A stretch of DNA of 21,246 bases from DASRSS01 sp035656335 (GTDB taxonomy: Bacteria; Actinomycetota; Actinomycetes; Mycobacteriales; Jatrophihabitantaceae): the NCBI GenBank assembly GCA_035656335.1, contig DASRSS010000055.1, positions 1 to 21,246 on the forward strand. Direction: 5' to 3'. The notes beneath the pieces are model-generated. The model was not told the origin of the DNA, ran no database searches, and saw only the letters and a program-made list of their open reading frames with translations. Made by a program: the position numbers and the translations under genes. This document shows positions 1 through 7,143 of the stretch, one piece after another. Position 1 is the first letter of the stretch; the number at the start of each line of letters is the position of its first letter.

Positions 1-2
1 GC

Positions 3-641
3 GCCGTTGCCACGTCCGGCGCCCCCGGGCTGTCCGGAGCGCCGGGCCAGCCGCGCGACGCCGGCAAGGACCGGGGCGACGACGCGACCGCGATCCCCGA
101 GGGCGCGGCGTTCAGCCTCCCGTCCGGTGCCAGCACCGTGAGCACCACCGCGAACGCGGCCACCACGAACGCTGCGGCAGCCGGGAACACCACCGTCTCG
201 GTCCCGGACCCGCAGCCGGCGCTGTCGTCGGCACTGGCGCGGCTGCACGTGAACGCCAACGGGACGCAGCAGCTCACCGTGCAGCTGCACCCGGCCGAGC
301 TCGGCGCCGTCAACGTCACGGCGACGATCGACAACGGCACGCTGAACGTCACCGTCGCGTGCGCCGACCAGGCGGCCCGCGCCGCGGTCACCGCCGCGCT
401 GCCGAGCCTGCACCATCAGCTCAGCACTGCGGGCTTCACCGGCGTGGACGTCAACTTCGGCGGCCCGTCGCAGCAGGCGCCACAGCAGCAGGCGGACCCG
501 CGCTCGGCCGGCGGCTACCCGACCGGCGGCGCGGCGGATCCCGGTCCGGCGGCGATCCGGCCGGGCCCGGCATCCGGCCCGGATGCGGCCCGGCTGCGTT
601 CGCGGATCGCGGTCAACGCCGGCCTCGACCGGCTGCTGTGA
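3..641 (+). CDS. fliK: Flagellar hook-length control protein FliK, C-terminal part (5' end outside window)
   Basis: The frame is open from the first bases of the window to a TGA at 639-641, so this is the 3' part of a longer gene. The first third is Ala/Gly/Pro/Thr-rich, as FliK linkers usually are. From about base 240 it encodes the FliK C-terminal domain, including the family signature LHPAELGAVNV followed by an alternating beta pattern and a helix ending near GFTGVDVNF. The tail is Pro/Gln/Gly-rich. In known systems FliK acts as a secreted ruler and switches export specificity through the cytoplasmic domain of FlhB, which is encoded at 9184-10284 here. An ATG-type start at 138 is possible but unlikely, because the open frame continues upstream and FliK proteins are normally several hundred residues long. 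Confidence 0.88.
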   Translation, partial: AVATSGAPGLSGAPGQPRDAGKDRGDDATAIPEGAAFSLPSGASTVSTTANAATTNAAAAGNTTVSVPDPQPALSSALARLHVNANGTQQLTVQLHPAELGAVNVTATIDNGTLNVTVACADQAARAAVTAALPSLHHQLSTAGFTGVDVNFGGPSQQAPQQQADPRSAGGYPTGGAADPGPAAIRPGPASGPDAARLRSRIAVNAGLDRLL

Positions 642-683
642 CCGACCCGGACGCCACACCCGACGCACTGATCAAGACGGCAC

Positions 684-690
684 AGGAGGA
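684..690 (+). promoter_or_regulatory. Ribosome binding site of flgD
   Basis: AGGAGGA lies 6 nt before the ATG at 697. It decides the flgD start at 697 against a longer in-frame start at 583, which would overlap the fliK end and has no such site. Confidence 0.8.
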
Positions 691-696
691 GACGAG

Positions 697-1176
697 ATGA
701 CCAGCCCCGTGAGCGGCCTGATGATGCCGTACGCGACCGGCTCGACGACCCCGACCGGTTCGGCGAGCGGCACCGGCTCCACCGGCACCGGCTCGACCAG
801 TTCGTCTAGCAGCGACAAGAGCCTGCTCGACCCGCAGGCGTTCCTGCAGCTGCTTGTCGCGCAGCTGCAGTACCAGGACCCGACCAGCCCGGTGGACACG
901 TCCGCCTTCTTGAACCAGACCGCGACGCTGAGCCAGGTGCAGTCGATGACCTCGATGCAGGAGACGTTGTCGTCCCTGCTCGGCGCGCAGCAGGCGCAGT
1001 CGGCGACCGCGATGATCGGCAAGCAGGTCACCTACACCGACTCGTCCGGCGCCACGGCGCACGGCGTGGTCACGGCGGCGTCGCTGTTCGCGGGCGGCGC
1101 CACCGTCCAGATCGGCGACACCACCGTGCCGCTGTCGAGCGTCACGGAGGTGACCAACCCGACCACCACGGCGTAG
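697..1176 (+). CDS. flgD: Flagellar hook-capping/scaffold protein FlgD (short form)
   Basis: FlgD caps the growing hook and lets FlgE subunits polymerise. The 159-residue product starts with a Ser/Thr/Gly-rich segment and then has the FlgD N-terminal signature, FLQLLVAQLQYQDPTSPVD, near residues 48-66. It continues with a helical stretch and a short beta region (residues 108-150). The length is well below the about 230 residues of enterobacterial FlgD, and the inserted Ig/Fn3-like domain is not visible; this compact form is also known from Gram-positive bacteria. The start is set by the AGGAGGA 6 nt upstream. The gene follows fliK after 55 nt and precedes flgE by 74 nt, the usual fliK-flgD-flgE order. 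Confidence 0.93.
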   Translation: MTSPVSGLMMPYATGSTTPTGSASGTGSTGTGSTSSSSSDKSLLDPQAFLQLLVAQLQYQDPTSPVDTSAFLNQTATLSQVQSMTSMQETLSSLLGAQQAQSATAMIGKQVTYTDSSGATAHGVVTAASLFAGGATVQIGDTTVPLSSVTEVTNPTTTA

Positions 1177-1250
1177 CCGTCAAGCACGGCGTAGCCGCGC
1201 CGCACTCCCCCAGACCTAGCACCAACCGCACACACCCAAGGAGCCTTCTC

Positions 1251-2123
1251 ATGCTGCGGTCCCTGTTCACCGGCATCTCCGGCCTCTCGGCGCACCAGCA
1301 GATGCTGGACGTCACGGCCAACAACATCGCGAACGTCAACACCACCGGCTACAAGTCCAGCTCGGTCGAGTTCGAGGACACGCTGAGCCAGACGATCTCC
1401 GGCGGCGGCGCGGCGACCGCGACCGCGGGCGGTACGAACCCGGTGCAGATCGGCCTGGGCGTCCAGGTCGTCGGCACCCGCATGGACTTCACCCAGGGCT
1501 CCAACCAGGCCACCGGCGTGAAGAGCAACATGCTGATCAACGGTGACGGGTTCTTCGCCGTGCAGAAGAACGGCCAGACGATGTACACCCGCAACGGCAA
1601 CTTCGCGGTCGACGACCAGGGCCACCTGGTGACCCCGGACGGCGCCGAGCTGATGGGCCTGACCACCGACCCGGCGACGGGCACGACGACCAGCGCCCCG
1701 ATCCAGCTGCCGCTCGCCTCGGCGACGGACGCGTCCGGCAACCCGCTGGGCACCTGGGTGGACTACAACATCGCGCCGGACGGCACGATCACCGGCGTGG
1801 ACGGGACCGGCGCGCCGGTCGACGTCGCGGGCAACCCGATCACGGCGACCTCGCCCGTGCTGAAGGTCGACCTGGAGACGTTCTCCAACCCGGACGGCCT
1901 CGAGCGCGCCGGCAACTCGCTGTACATGGCCACGTCCGCGTCCGGCCCGGCGAGCAGCACCGGCGTCGGCACGATCACGACCGGCTACGTCGAGATGAGC
2001 AACGTCGACCTGTCCAAGGAGCTGACCAACCTGATCATCTCCGAGCGCGGCTTCCAGGCGAACTCCAAGGTCATCACCACGTCCGACGAGGTGCTGCAGA
2101 CCCTGGTGAACCTGAAGCAGTAG
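1251..2123 (+). CDS. flgE: Flagellar hook protein FlgE
   Basis: The product (290 aa) is a rod/hook axial protein. Its N-terminus has the flagellar rod-protein signature (residues about 6-36, with DVTANNIANVNTTGYK), followed by the FlgE-like core with INGDGFFAV and YTRNGNF, and it ends in the matching C-terminal helix GYVEMSNVDLSKELTNLI...LVNLKQ. The N-terminal LFTGISGLSAHQQ and the position after flgD favour FlgE over the rod protein FlgG. At 290 aa it is much shorter than enteric FlgE (about 400 aa), so the surface D2 region is reduced. AAGGAG at 1238-1243 gives a 7-nt spacing to the ATG. It would form the universal joint between motor and filament. Confidence 0.93.
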   Translation: MLRSLFTGISGLSAHQQMLDVTANNIANVNTTGYKSSSVEFEDTLSQTISGGGAATATAGGTNPVQIGLGVQVVGTRMDFTQGSNQATGVKSNMLINGDGFFAVQKNGQTMYTRNGNFAVDDQGHLVTPDGAELMGLTTDPATGTTTSAPIQLPLASATDASGNPLGTWVDYNIAPDGTITGVDGTGAPVDVAGNPITATSPVLKVDLETFSNPDGLERAGNSLYMATSASGPASSTGVGTITTGYVEMSNVDLSKELTNLIISERGFQANSKVITTSDEVLQTLVNLKQ

Positions 2124-2139
2124 CAGTTCCCGAACAGCA

Positions 2140-2214
2140 CCCGCGAGTGGCGACTTGGGCCCGCGAGTGGCGACCGATATGTCGCCACTCGGAGGGGAAA
2201 GTCGCCACTCGCGG
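2140..2214. repeat. Nested palindrome with 20-bp period, probable terminator after flgE
   Basis: Two direct copies of CCCGCGAGTGGCGAC (2140-2154 and 2160-2174) are followed by two inverted copies, GTCGCCACTCG (2181-2191) and GTCGCCACTCGCGG (2201-2214). The inner pair can form an 11-bp stem with a 6-nt loop, and the outer pair a 14-bp stem. Both arms repeat with a period of exactly 20 nt. It begins 16 nt after the flgE stop and ends 28 nt before the flbD promoter motif, so a role in ending the flgE transcript is likely. It has no U-tract. The symmetry also suits a REP-like genomic repeat. Confidence 0.75.
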
Positions 2215-2242
2215 CATTTCGCCGGGTGCGGGCGCGTGCGCG

Positions 2243-2270
2243 CTCAAGACCCGATCAAGACCGCCGATTA
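2243..2270 (+). promoter_or_regulatory. FliA-type promoter of the flbD-motA-motB-fliL unit
   Basis: CTCA at 2243-2246 is followed after exactly 16 nt by GCCGATTA at 2263-2270. The same CTCA-N16-GYCGAT arrangement occurs before fliM, flhA and the chemoreceptor gene. It resembles promoters of the FliA/WhiG sigma family (-10 region GCCGATAA). The predicted transcript start is near 2277, leaving a leader of about 40 nt with the flbD ribosome binding site. Confidence 0.72.
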
Positions 2271-2306
2271 CTACCTCGAGGGGCCATGGACGGCTCCGCG
2301 AGATCC

Positions 2307-2311
2307 AAGGA
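2307..2311 (+). promoter_or_regulatory. Ribosome binding site of flbD
   Basis: AAGGA sits 8 nt before GTG at 2320. It selects this GTG; an upstream in-frame start at 2155 would lie inside the palindrome and before the promoter. Confidence 0.7.
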
Positions 2312-2319
2312 CGGATGCC

Positions 2320-2601
2320 GTGTTGCAGCTGACGAGACTGAGCGGTCCGGTCTTCGCGCTCAACCCTGACCTCATCGAGCGCGCCGAGGCCACGCCGGAC
2401 ACTGTCGTGACCCTGGTCAACGGCAGCAAATACGTCATCCGCGAATCGCTGGACGAGCTCACCACGCTGATCCTCAACTACCGCGCGGACATCATCGCGG
2501 CCGCCCAGGTACCCCCCGAGACGCGGCGGCCCCAACCGCCCAAAAGCACCAACAGCTCGGGCGGCAACGTGGTCGCCTTCCGCACAGGGGAGCAGCAGTA
2601 A
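2320..2601 (+). CDS. flbD: FlbD family flagellar protein (small)
   Basis: The 93-residue product begins (V)LQLTRLSG and carries the conserved small-FlbD core: a short beta strand with Leu-Thr-Arg-Leu, then NPDLIERAE, a turn, VTLVNGSKYVIRES and a helix with Glu-Leu. The last 30 residues are Pro/Arg/Asn-rich. This family of unknown role is found next to motA in Gram-positive flagellar clusters and is unrelated to the NtrC-type regulator of the same name in Caulobacter. The GTG start is chosen because AAGGA lies 8 nt upstream and the family begins with exactly this Leu/Thr-rich strand. Its TAA overlaps the motA start (TAATG), so the two are translationally coupled. Confidence 0.85.
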   Translation: MLQLTRLSGPVFALNPDLIERAEATPDTVVTLVNGSKYVIRESLDELTTLILNYRADIIAAAQVPPETRRPQPPKSTNSSGGNVVAFRTGEQQ

Positions 2602-3371
2602 TGGATCCGTCGACCATCATCGGCATCGGGCTCGCGCTCGTTGCCATCCTCGGGTCGATGATCATGGAGGGCGGCCAGCCGGCGTCCCTGTTCCTGATCC
2701 CCCCGATCATCCTCGTGTTCGGCGGCACCATCGGCGCCGCCATGGCGGGCACGCTGATGCACGAGGCCAAGAACATGCCGAAGTCGCTCATCCGCGCGAT
2801 CAAGGCCAAGCCCGGCACGGCGCACGACAACGTCCAGATCATCGTCAAGATGGCCGAGCGCGCACGCCGCGAGGGCCTGCTGGCCCTGGAGGGTGACGTC
2901 GCCGCCGTCGAGGACCCGTTCCTCAAACGCGCCCTCGAGCTCGCGATCGACGGCACGGACGCGGACGAGGTGGCCGAACTGCTCGGCGCCGAGGTGGACG
3001 CCAAGCGCGCTGCCGACGGCGCGGCCGCCAAGCTGTTCCACGACATGGGCGGCTACGCGCCGACCATCGGCATCATCGGCACGGTCATCGGCCTGGTGCA
3101 CGTGCTGGGCAGCCTGTCCGACACGTCCACCCTCGGCGAGAAGATCGCCGGCGCGTTCGTCGCGACGCTCTGGGGCGTCATGTCCGCCAACATCTTCTGG
3201 TTCCCGCTGGCCAACCGGCTCAAGCGGGTCAGCGAGGCCGAGTGCGAGCAGATGGAGCTCGCCATCGAGGGCGTGCTCGCGATCCAGGCCGGCTCCAACC
3301 CGCGGATGATCGCGCAGAAGCTGCAAAGCATGCTGCCGAGCGTCGAGCAGAAGCAGAAGGACGCGGCCTGA
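2601..3371 (+). CDS. motA: Flagellar stator protein MotA
   Basis: MotA forms the pentameric ring of the stator that turns the rotor as ions flow. The 256-aa product has four hydrophobic segments: residues 4-22, 30-52, and two after residue 150. The large cytoplasmic loop carries the Arg-Arg-Glu region near 89-91 and Glu97, which correspond to the rotor-contacting charges of the E. coli protein. Pro154 in GGYAPTIGIIGTVIGLVHVL matches the conserved channel proline. The length is usual for Gram-positive MotA. The ATG overlaps the flbD stop and the TGA overlaps the motB ATG (TGATG), giving a tightly coupled flbD-motA-motB unit. Confidence 0.95.
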   Translation: MDPSTIIGIGLALVAILGSMIMEGGQPASLFLIPPIILVFGGTIGAAMAGTLMHEAKNMPKSLIRAIKAKPGTAHDNVQIIVKMAERARREGLLALEGDVAAVEDPFLKRALELAIDGTDADEVAELLGAEVDAKRAADGAAAKLFHDMGGYAPTIGIIGTVIGLVHVLGSLSDTSTLGEKIAGAFVATLWGVMSANIFWFPLANRLKRVSEAECEQMELAIEGVLAIQAGSNPRMIAQKLQSMLPSVEQKQKDAA

Positions 3372-4315
3372 TGCCCCGGCCAGCGCGCATGTCGGGTCAC
3401 CCGTCCGCGATCGGCAAGTCCCGTCGCCGGACGCGGGCCCGCGGTGGGCACGGCACCGAGGAGGAGGGCGGCGCCGAGCGCTGGCTGGTCACCTACGCCG
3501 ACATGCTGACCCTGTTGCTGGTGCTGTTCATCGTGCTGTTCTCGATCTCGGTCGTGAACACGTCGAAGTTCATCGAGTTGAAGGCCTCGCTGGCCTCGGC
3601 GTTCGGCACCGGGCCCAAGAGCGTGCTCGACGGCGGCCAGGGGCTCCTGGACGACACGACGTCCGAGAGCGGGACCGACACGATCATCCCCGGCACGCCC
3701 GCGGACCCGATGCAACAGCAGGCCGGCAAGGGCACGACCGACCAGTTCCACGACGTCCCCGCCGATTTGAACACGCTGGCGGAGCAGCAGGTCGACAACT
3801 TCAAGAAGATCAAGCAGGACGTGAACCGGGCGCTGGACAAGGCCGGCATGCACGGCGCCGTCCAGTTCTCGATGGACCGCCGCGGCCTGGTCATGACGGT
3901 CGTGACGAACGCGCTGGTGTTCGGTGGCAACAGCGCGGTGCTGCTGCCGGGCGGCCAGCGGATCATGGCCGTGCTCTCGCCCGAGCTGGCACAGATCCCG
4001 AACCGGATCGAGGTCAACGGCTACACCAACCAGTTGCCGGCCAGCACGTATCCGTACCCGAGCGGCTGGGAGCTGTCCTCGGCGCGCGCGTCGGCCGTCG
4101 TCCGCTACCTGGCCACCCACCACGTGGCCGAGCAGCGCCTTTCCGCGACCGGCTACAACGACCTCGACCCGCTGCTCGACCCCAGCGACCCGAAGGCCGC
4201 GACGCGCAACCGCCGCGTCGACATCGTCGTCATGTCCACCCTGCCCGACTCCGCCGGGGACGCCCTGCAGGCGGCCGAGCACCCCGCCAGCAAGTCCGCC
4301 GTCCCGACGCAGTAA
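3371..4315 (+). CDS. motB: Flagellar stator protein MotB
   Basis: The 314-aa product anchors the stator to peptidoglycan. After a basic N-terminal tail (residues 1-37) comes a single membrane helix with the essential ion-binding Asp44 in WLVTYADMLTLL. A Thr/Gln-rich plug and linker follows (about 95-150). The C-terminal half is an OmpA-like peptidoglycan-binding domain with EVNGYTNQ, the SSARASAVVRYL helix and NRRVDIVV. The ATG at 3371 is preferred over an upstream in-frame start at 3242 because it overlaps the motA stop as TGATG and gives the family's usual N-terminus. Whether it uses protons or sodium cannot be settled here. Confidence 0.95.
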   Translation: MPRPARMSGHPSAIGKSRRRTRARGGHGTEEEGGAERWLVTYADMLTLLLVLFIVLFSISVVNTSKFIELKASLASAFGTGPKSVLDGGQGLLDDTTSESGTDTIIPGTPADPMQQQAGKGTTDQFHDVPADLNTLAEQQVDNFKKIKQDVNRALDKAGMHGAVQFSMDRRGLVMTVVTNALVFGGNSAVLLPGGQRIMAVLSPELAQIPNRIEVNGYTNQLPASTYPYPSGWELSSARASAVVRYLATHHVAEQRLSATGYNDLDPLLDPSDPKAATRNRRVDIVVMSTLPDSAGDALQAAEHPASKSAVPTQ

Positions 4316-4341
4316 CCCGCCCGAACCATCGGAGAACGAAG

Positions 4342-4857
4342 ATGACTACCCCAACAGCGCAGCGCACGACGTCCAGCAAGCCGGGCGCCGTCGGCAAGGC
4401 TGGCGACGGCGCCGACAACGAGGCCGACGGCGGCAAGGGCAAGGGCGGCAAATCTGCCGGTGGCAAGTTCTTCAAGTCCAAGAAGTTCCTGATCGCGGTC
4501 GTCGGCGTGCTCGTCGTGGGCGGCGGCGCCTACAAGTTCGCGATGCCGCACAAGGCCGCCCCGCCGACCGGTGGGGACGTCGTCCCGATCGACGCGATGA
4601 CGGTCAACCTGGCCGGCGGGCACTTCCTGAAGGTCGCCGCGGGCGTGCAGCTGGTGAAGGGCAAGGCGTCCGCGACCGACTTCAACGTCAGCCAGGCCGC
4701 CCAGGCGCTGATCGACGAGTTCAGCAACCGGACCGTGCAGTCGCTGAGCACCAACGCCGAGCGCGAGAAGCTGCGCGAGGACCTGGTGGCCAACGTCAAG
4801 AAGGCGTACCCCGAGGAGGTGTTCGACGTCTTTTTGACCCAGTTCGTCTACCAGTAA
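4342..4857 (+). CDS. fliL: Flagellar basal body-associated protein FliL
   Basis: FliL is a single-pass membrane protein that encircles and supports the MotAB stator. This 171-aa copy has a long basic, Gly/Lys/Ala-rich cytoplasmic tail (residues 1-48), a membrane helix at about 49-67, and a periplasmic-side SPFH-like domain. It ends in VFDVFLTQFVYQ, the family's characteristic C-terminal strand. GGAG at 4331-4334 gives a 7-nt spacing to the ATG. It lies 26 nt after motB and closes the flbD-motA-motB-fliL group; a hairpin follows at 4880-4910. Confidence 0.92.
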   Translation: MTTPTAQRTTSSKPGAVGKAGDGADNEADGGKGKGGKSAGGKFFKSKKFLIAVVGVLVVGGGAYKFAMPHKAAPPTGGDVVPIDAMTVNLAGGHFLKVAAGVQLVKGKASATDFNVSQAAQALIDEFSNRTVQSLSTNAEREKLREDLVANVKKAYPEEVFDVFLTQFVYQ

Positions 4858-4879
4858 CCCATGACACGGGGGCACGGAT

Positions 4880-4910
4880 GCCTCCGGGGCGGCGCGGGTG
4901 GGCCGGAGGC
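4880..4910 (+). terminator. Inverted repeat between fliL and fliM, possible terminator
   Basis: GCCTCCGG (4880-4887) and CCGGAGGC (4903-4910) form a perfect 8-bp GC-only stem with a 15-nt G-rich loop. It starts 23 nt after the fliL stop and 45 nt before the next promoter motif. There is no T-run, which is common in actinobacterial terminators. Confidence 0.5.
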
Positions 4911-4954
4911 CAACCACGCCCAGCCGCTGAACTTCACCCACTCTTCACATCGGG

Positions 4955-4982
4955 CTCAGGTGTGCCCGTGGGCTGCCGATAG
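4955..4982 (+). promoter_or_regulatory. FliA-type promoter of the fliM-flhB unit (leaderless)
   Basis: CTCAGGT (4955-4961), 13 nt, then GCCGATAG (4975-4982); the CTCA to GCCGAT gap is 16 nt. The fliM GTG starts at 4991, only 8 nt after the -10 element, so transcription would start at or next to the start codon and fliM would be read leaderless. No ribosome binding site is visible before this GTG, which agrees. Confidence 0.78.
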
Positions 4983-4990
4983 CTGAAGAC

Positions 4991-5929
4991 GTGCCAACCA
5001 CTCCTGCTCGCGAACGCGCCTTCGGCCACGCGACCAGACGACGCAACGACGCGGTGGTCCCCTACGACTTCCGGCGGCCGTCCAAGCTGTCCCGTGAACA
5101 CATCCGGGTCCTGCAGATGGCCTACGAGACCTTCGCGCGGCGGATGACCACCCTGCTCACCAGCAGCCTGCGCCAGGTCTGCCAGGTGACGATCACCGAC
5201 ATCAGCCAGCAGAGCTACGAGGAGTACGTCACCGGCCTGGAGGCCCAGACGCTGCTAGTCCCGCTCACGCTGCCGCCCCTCGCCGGCACCGGGGTGCTGG
5301 AGTTCTCGCTGCCGACCGCGCTCACCGCGATCGACCACATGCTCGGCGGCCCCGGCGGCCAGCAGGCCGCGCGCACGCTCACGGACATCGAGACCACGCT
5401 CATCCGCGGCCTGCTCGACCAGATCACCCACACGCTGCGCTACTCGCTGGAGCCGATCGCGGCCGTGACGCCGACGCTGGGCCCGATCGAGTACAACCCG
5501 CAGTTCGTCCAGGCCGCCGGCGCCACCGACGCGGTGGTCATCGGCGAGTTCGACCTGGTCGTCGGCAACGAGCGCTGCGTCATGACGCTGTGCTTCCCGC
5601 TCGCCTCGCTGCTGCCGAAGCTGATGGCGCAGCGCCCGCGCGACGGGGCCGACAGCGAGGACGCGACGGCGGCCGCCGCCCTGGCGCGCCGGCTGCGTGA
5701 CCGGCTGGGCGATGTCCCGCTCGACGTCTCGATCCGGTTCGCCCCGGTCAACCTGAGCCCCGATCGGATCCTCTCCCTCGCCGAGGGTGACCTGCTCACC
5801 CTCGAGCACCGTTCCGGCGCGCCGCTGACCGTCCAGGCCGGCGGCATCACGTTCGGATCCGCGGTCGCCGGAAAGTCCGGCAACCGGCTGGCCGCCCTTG
5901 TAGTCGACACCACCCAGGAGAACGCGTGA
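4991..5929 (+). CDS. fliM: Flagellar motor switch protein FliM, lacking the CheY-binding N-terminal peptide
   Basis: FliM forms the middle of the C ring, contacting FliG and FliN. The 312-aa product shows the middle CheC-like domain (about residues 28-225, with YDFRRPSKLSREHIRVL, the MLGGPGG loop and EYNPQFVQ) and a C-terminal SpoA domain from about 239 to 306. The first 24 residues are basic and Ala/Arg-rich and do not contain the LSQxEIDxLL peptide that binds phospho-CheY in classical FliM. An in-frame stop at 4928-4930, with no ATG, GTG or TTG between it and 4991, rules out a longer start. Its TGA overlaps the fliN GTG (GTGA). Confidence 0.93.
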   Translation: MPTTPARERAFGHATRRRNDAVVPYDFRRPSKLSREHIRVLQMAYETFARRMTTLLTSSLRQVCQVTITDISQQSYEEYVTGLEAQTLLVPLTLPPLAGTGVLEFSLPTALTAIDHMLGGPGGQQAARTLTDIETTLIRGLLDQITHTLRYSLEPIAAVTPTLGPIEYNPQFVQAAGATDAVVIGEFDLVVGNERCVMTLCFPLASLLPKLMAQRPRDGADSEDATAAAALARRLRDRLGDVPLDVSIRFAPVNLSPDRILSLAEGDLLTLEHRSGAPLTVQAGGITFGSAVAGKSGNRLAALVVDTTQENA

Positions 5930-6657
5930 CCACCGTCATGTCCACCGCCACGGAGCTGGCCGCCGCCGCGGCCGCCAGCGTCGCCGTGAACCTCGCGAGC
6001 GCGGAACCGCTCACCGTCGGCGAGCCGACCCGTGACGCCGCCGTCGCCGAGGGTGCGGCACACGCGCTGCTGGCCCAGTTCACCGGGTCCGCCACCGGCG
6101 ACCTCGTCCTGCTCGTCGACGACGACCTGGCGAGCGCGCTGCGCGAGTCGACCATCGGCCCGCTCGAGCTGACTGCGGCGCTCGCGCCGACCATCGAGGC
6201 GATCTCGCTGGCCCTCGGTTCGGTCGTGCTCGGCCCGCTGCAGGAGCTCGACCCGCGCCTGGCGATCAACCGCGCGCTGCAGCACCAGGACTCGGTGATC
6301 CTGCCGCTGCAGGGCGCCCAGTCCGTCCGCGCCAGCGTCGCGCTCGGCGTCGAGCCGCAGCCCGTCCCGCAGGACGCGGCGCCGGCACCGGCCGCGACCG
6401 GCCCCGTCGCCGAGCGCCTGGACCTGCTGCGCGGCGTGGAGATGGAGGCGACCGCCGAGCTCGGCCGCGCCCGGATGACCGTGAACGACCTGCTCTCGCT
6501 GCGCTCCGGCGCGGTGATCGAACTGGACCGCGCCGCCGGCGCACCCGCCGACCTGTACGTCAACGGGCGGCTGATCGCCCGCGGCGAGGTCGTCGTGGTC
6601 GACGAGAACTACGGCCTGCGGATCACCCAGGTCGTCACCGACGACGCCACGAGGTAA
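5926..6657 (+). CDS. fliN: Flagellar motor switch protein FliN/FliY with divergent CheC-like N-terminal region
   Basis: The C-terminal 75 residues (about 163-236) are a SpoA domain with MEATAELGRARMTVNDLL, DLYVNGRLIARGEVVVV and a final beta strand, the part that builds the base of the C ring. The first 150 residues resemble the fold of CheC/FliY proteins (LVLLVDDDLASAL, then a helix with PTIEAISLALG), but the CheC phosphatase pattern Glu-x-x-Asn reads Glu-Ala-Ile-Ser, so catalysis is doubtful. At 243 aa it is shorter than Bacillus FliY (about 380 aa) and longer than enteric FliN (about 137 aa). It starts at a GTG overlapping the fliM stop, with AGGAG 5 nt upstream. Confidence 0.88.
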   Translation: MTTVMSTATELAAAAAASVAVNLASAEPLTVGEPTRDAAVAEGAAHALLAQFTGSATGDLVLLVDDDLASALRESTIGPLELTAALAPTIEAISLALGSVVLGPLQELDPRLAINRALQHQDSVILPLQGAQSVRASVALGVEPQPVPQDAAPAPAATGPVAERLDLLRGVEMEATAELGRARMTVNDLLSLRSGAVIELDRAAGAPADLYVNGRLIARGEVVVVDENYGLRITQVVTDDATR

Positions 6658-6663
6658 CTCCTG

Positions 6664-7143
6664 ATGGATTCAGTCGCGCTGGTGGGGCGCCTGCTGATCT
6701 CGCTCGCCGTGGTACTCGGCCTCATGTGGCTGATCGCGCGGCGGATGAAGCGCAGCGGCGGGCACGGCAAGAACGGCAAGCTGATCGAGCTGCTGTCGCG
6801 TCAGCAACTGACCCGCAGCTCGTCGGTCGCGGTGGTCCGGGTCCTCGACCAGGGCCTGATCCTCGGCGTGACGGACGGTCAGGTGGCCGTCCTCGGTGAG
6901 ATCGAGCTGGACGCGATCCAGGAGGCTCTCGCGGCGAACGAGGCCGCGAGGACGATCCGCGCGGCGCGGCCCGCTCGCGTGGCTCGTCCCGCTCGCGTGG
7001 CGCGTCCGGCCGCGGCCGCCGGCGTCGACGTCCCGGCGAACGGCAGCACTCCGCGGAGCGCGCTGGCCGGTTCGGCGCTGTCACTCGGCACCTGGCGGCA
7101 GACGGTGGACTCGTTGCGCGACCTGACTGCTCGGCGGACGTGA
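6664..7143 (+). CDS. fliO: Flagellar biosynthesis protein FliO
   Basis: FliO is a membrane protein that assists FliP assembly in the export gate. The 159-aa product has one N-terminal membrane helix (residues 5-25), then a small cytoplasmic domain with ELLSRQQLTRSSSVAVVRV, LGVTDGQVAVLGEIE, typical of the family. The tail is low complexity and includes two perfect in-frame six-residue repeats RPARVA, encoded by 18-bp near-repeats at 6967-7002. GAGG at 6651-6654 lies 9 nt before the ATG. The stop overlaps the fliP GTG (GTGA). Confidence 0.88.
   Translation: MDSVALVGRLLISLAVVLGLMWLIARRMKRSGGHGKNGKLIELLSRQQLTRSSSVAVVRVLDQGLILGVTDGQVAVLGEIELDAIQEALAANEAARTIRAARPARVARPARVARPAAAAGVDVPANGSTPRSALAGSALSLGTWRQTVDSLRDLTARRT
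6967..7002 (+). repeat. 18-bp in-frame tandem repeat in fliO
   Basis: Two 18-bp units (6967-6984 and 6985-7002) each encode RPARVA; a third partial unit RPA follows. It lies in the disordered tail and could vary in copy number between strains. Confidence 0.7.

Noticed and set aside
3761..3766. GCCGAT inside motB
   Set aside because: The position 16 nt upstream reads ACCA, not CTCA, and it lies within coding sequence.
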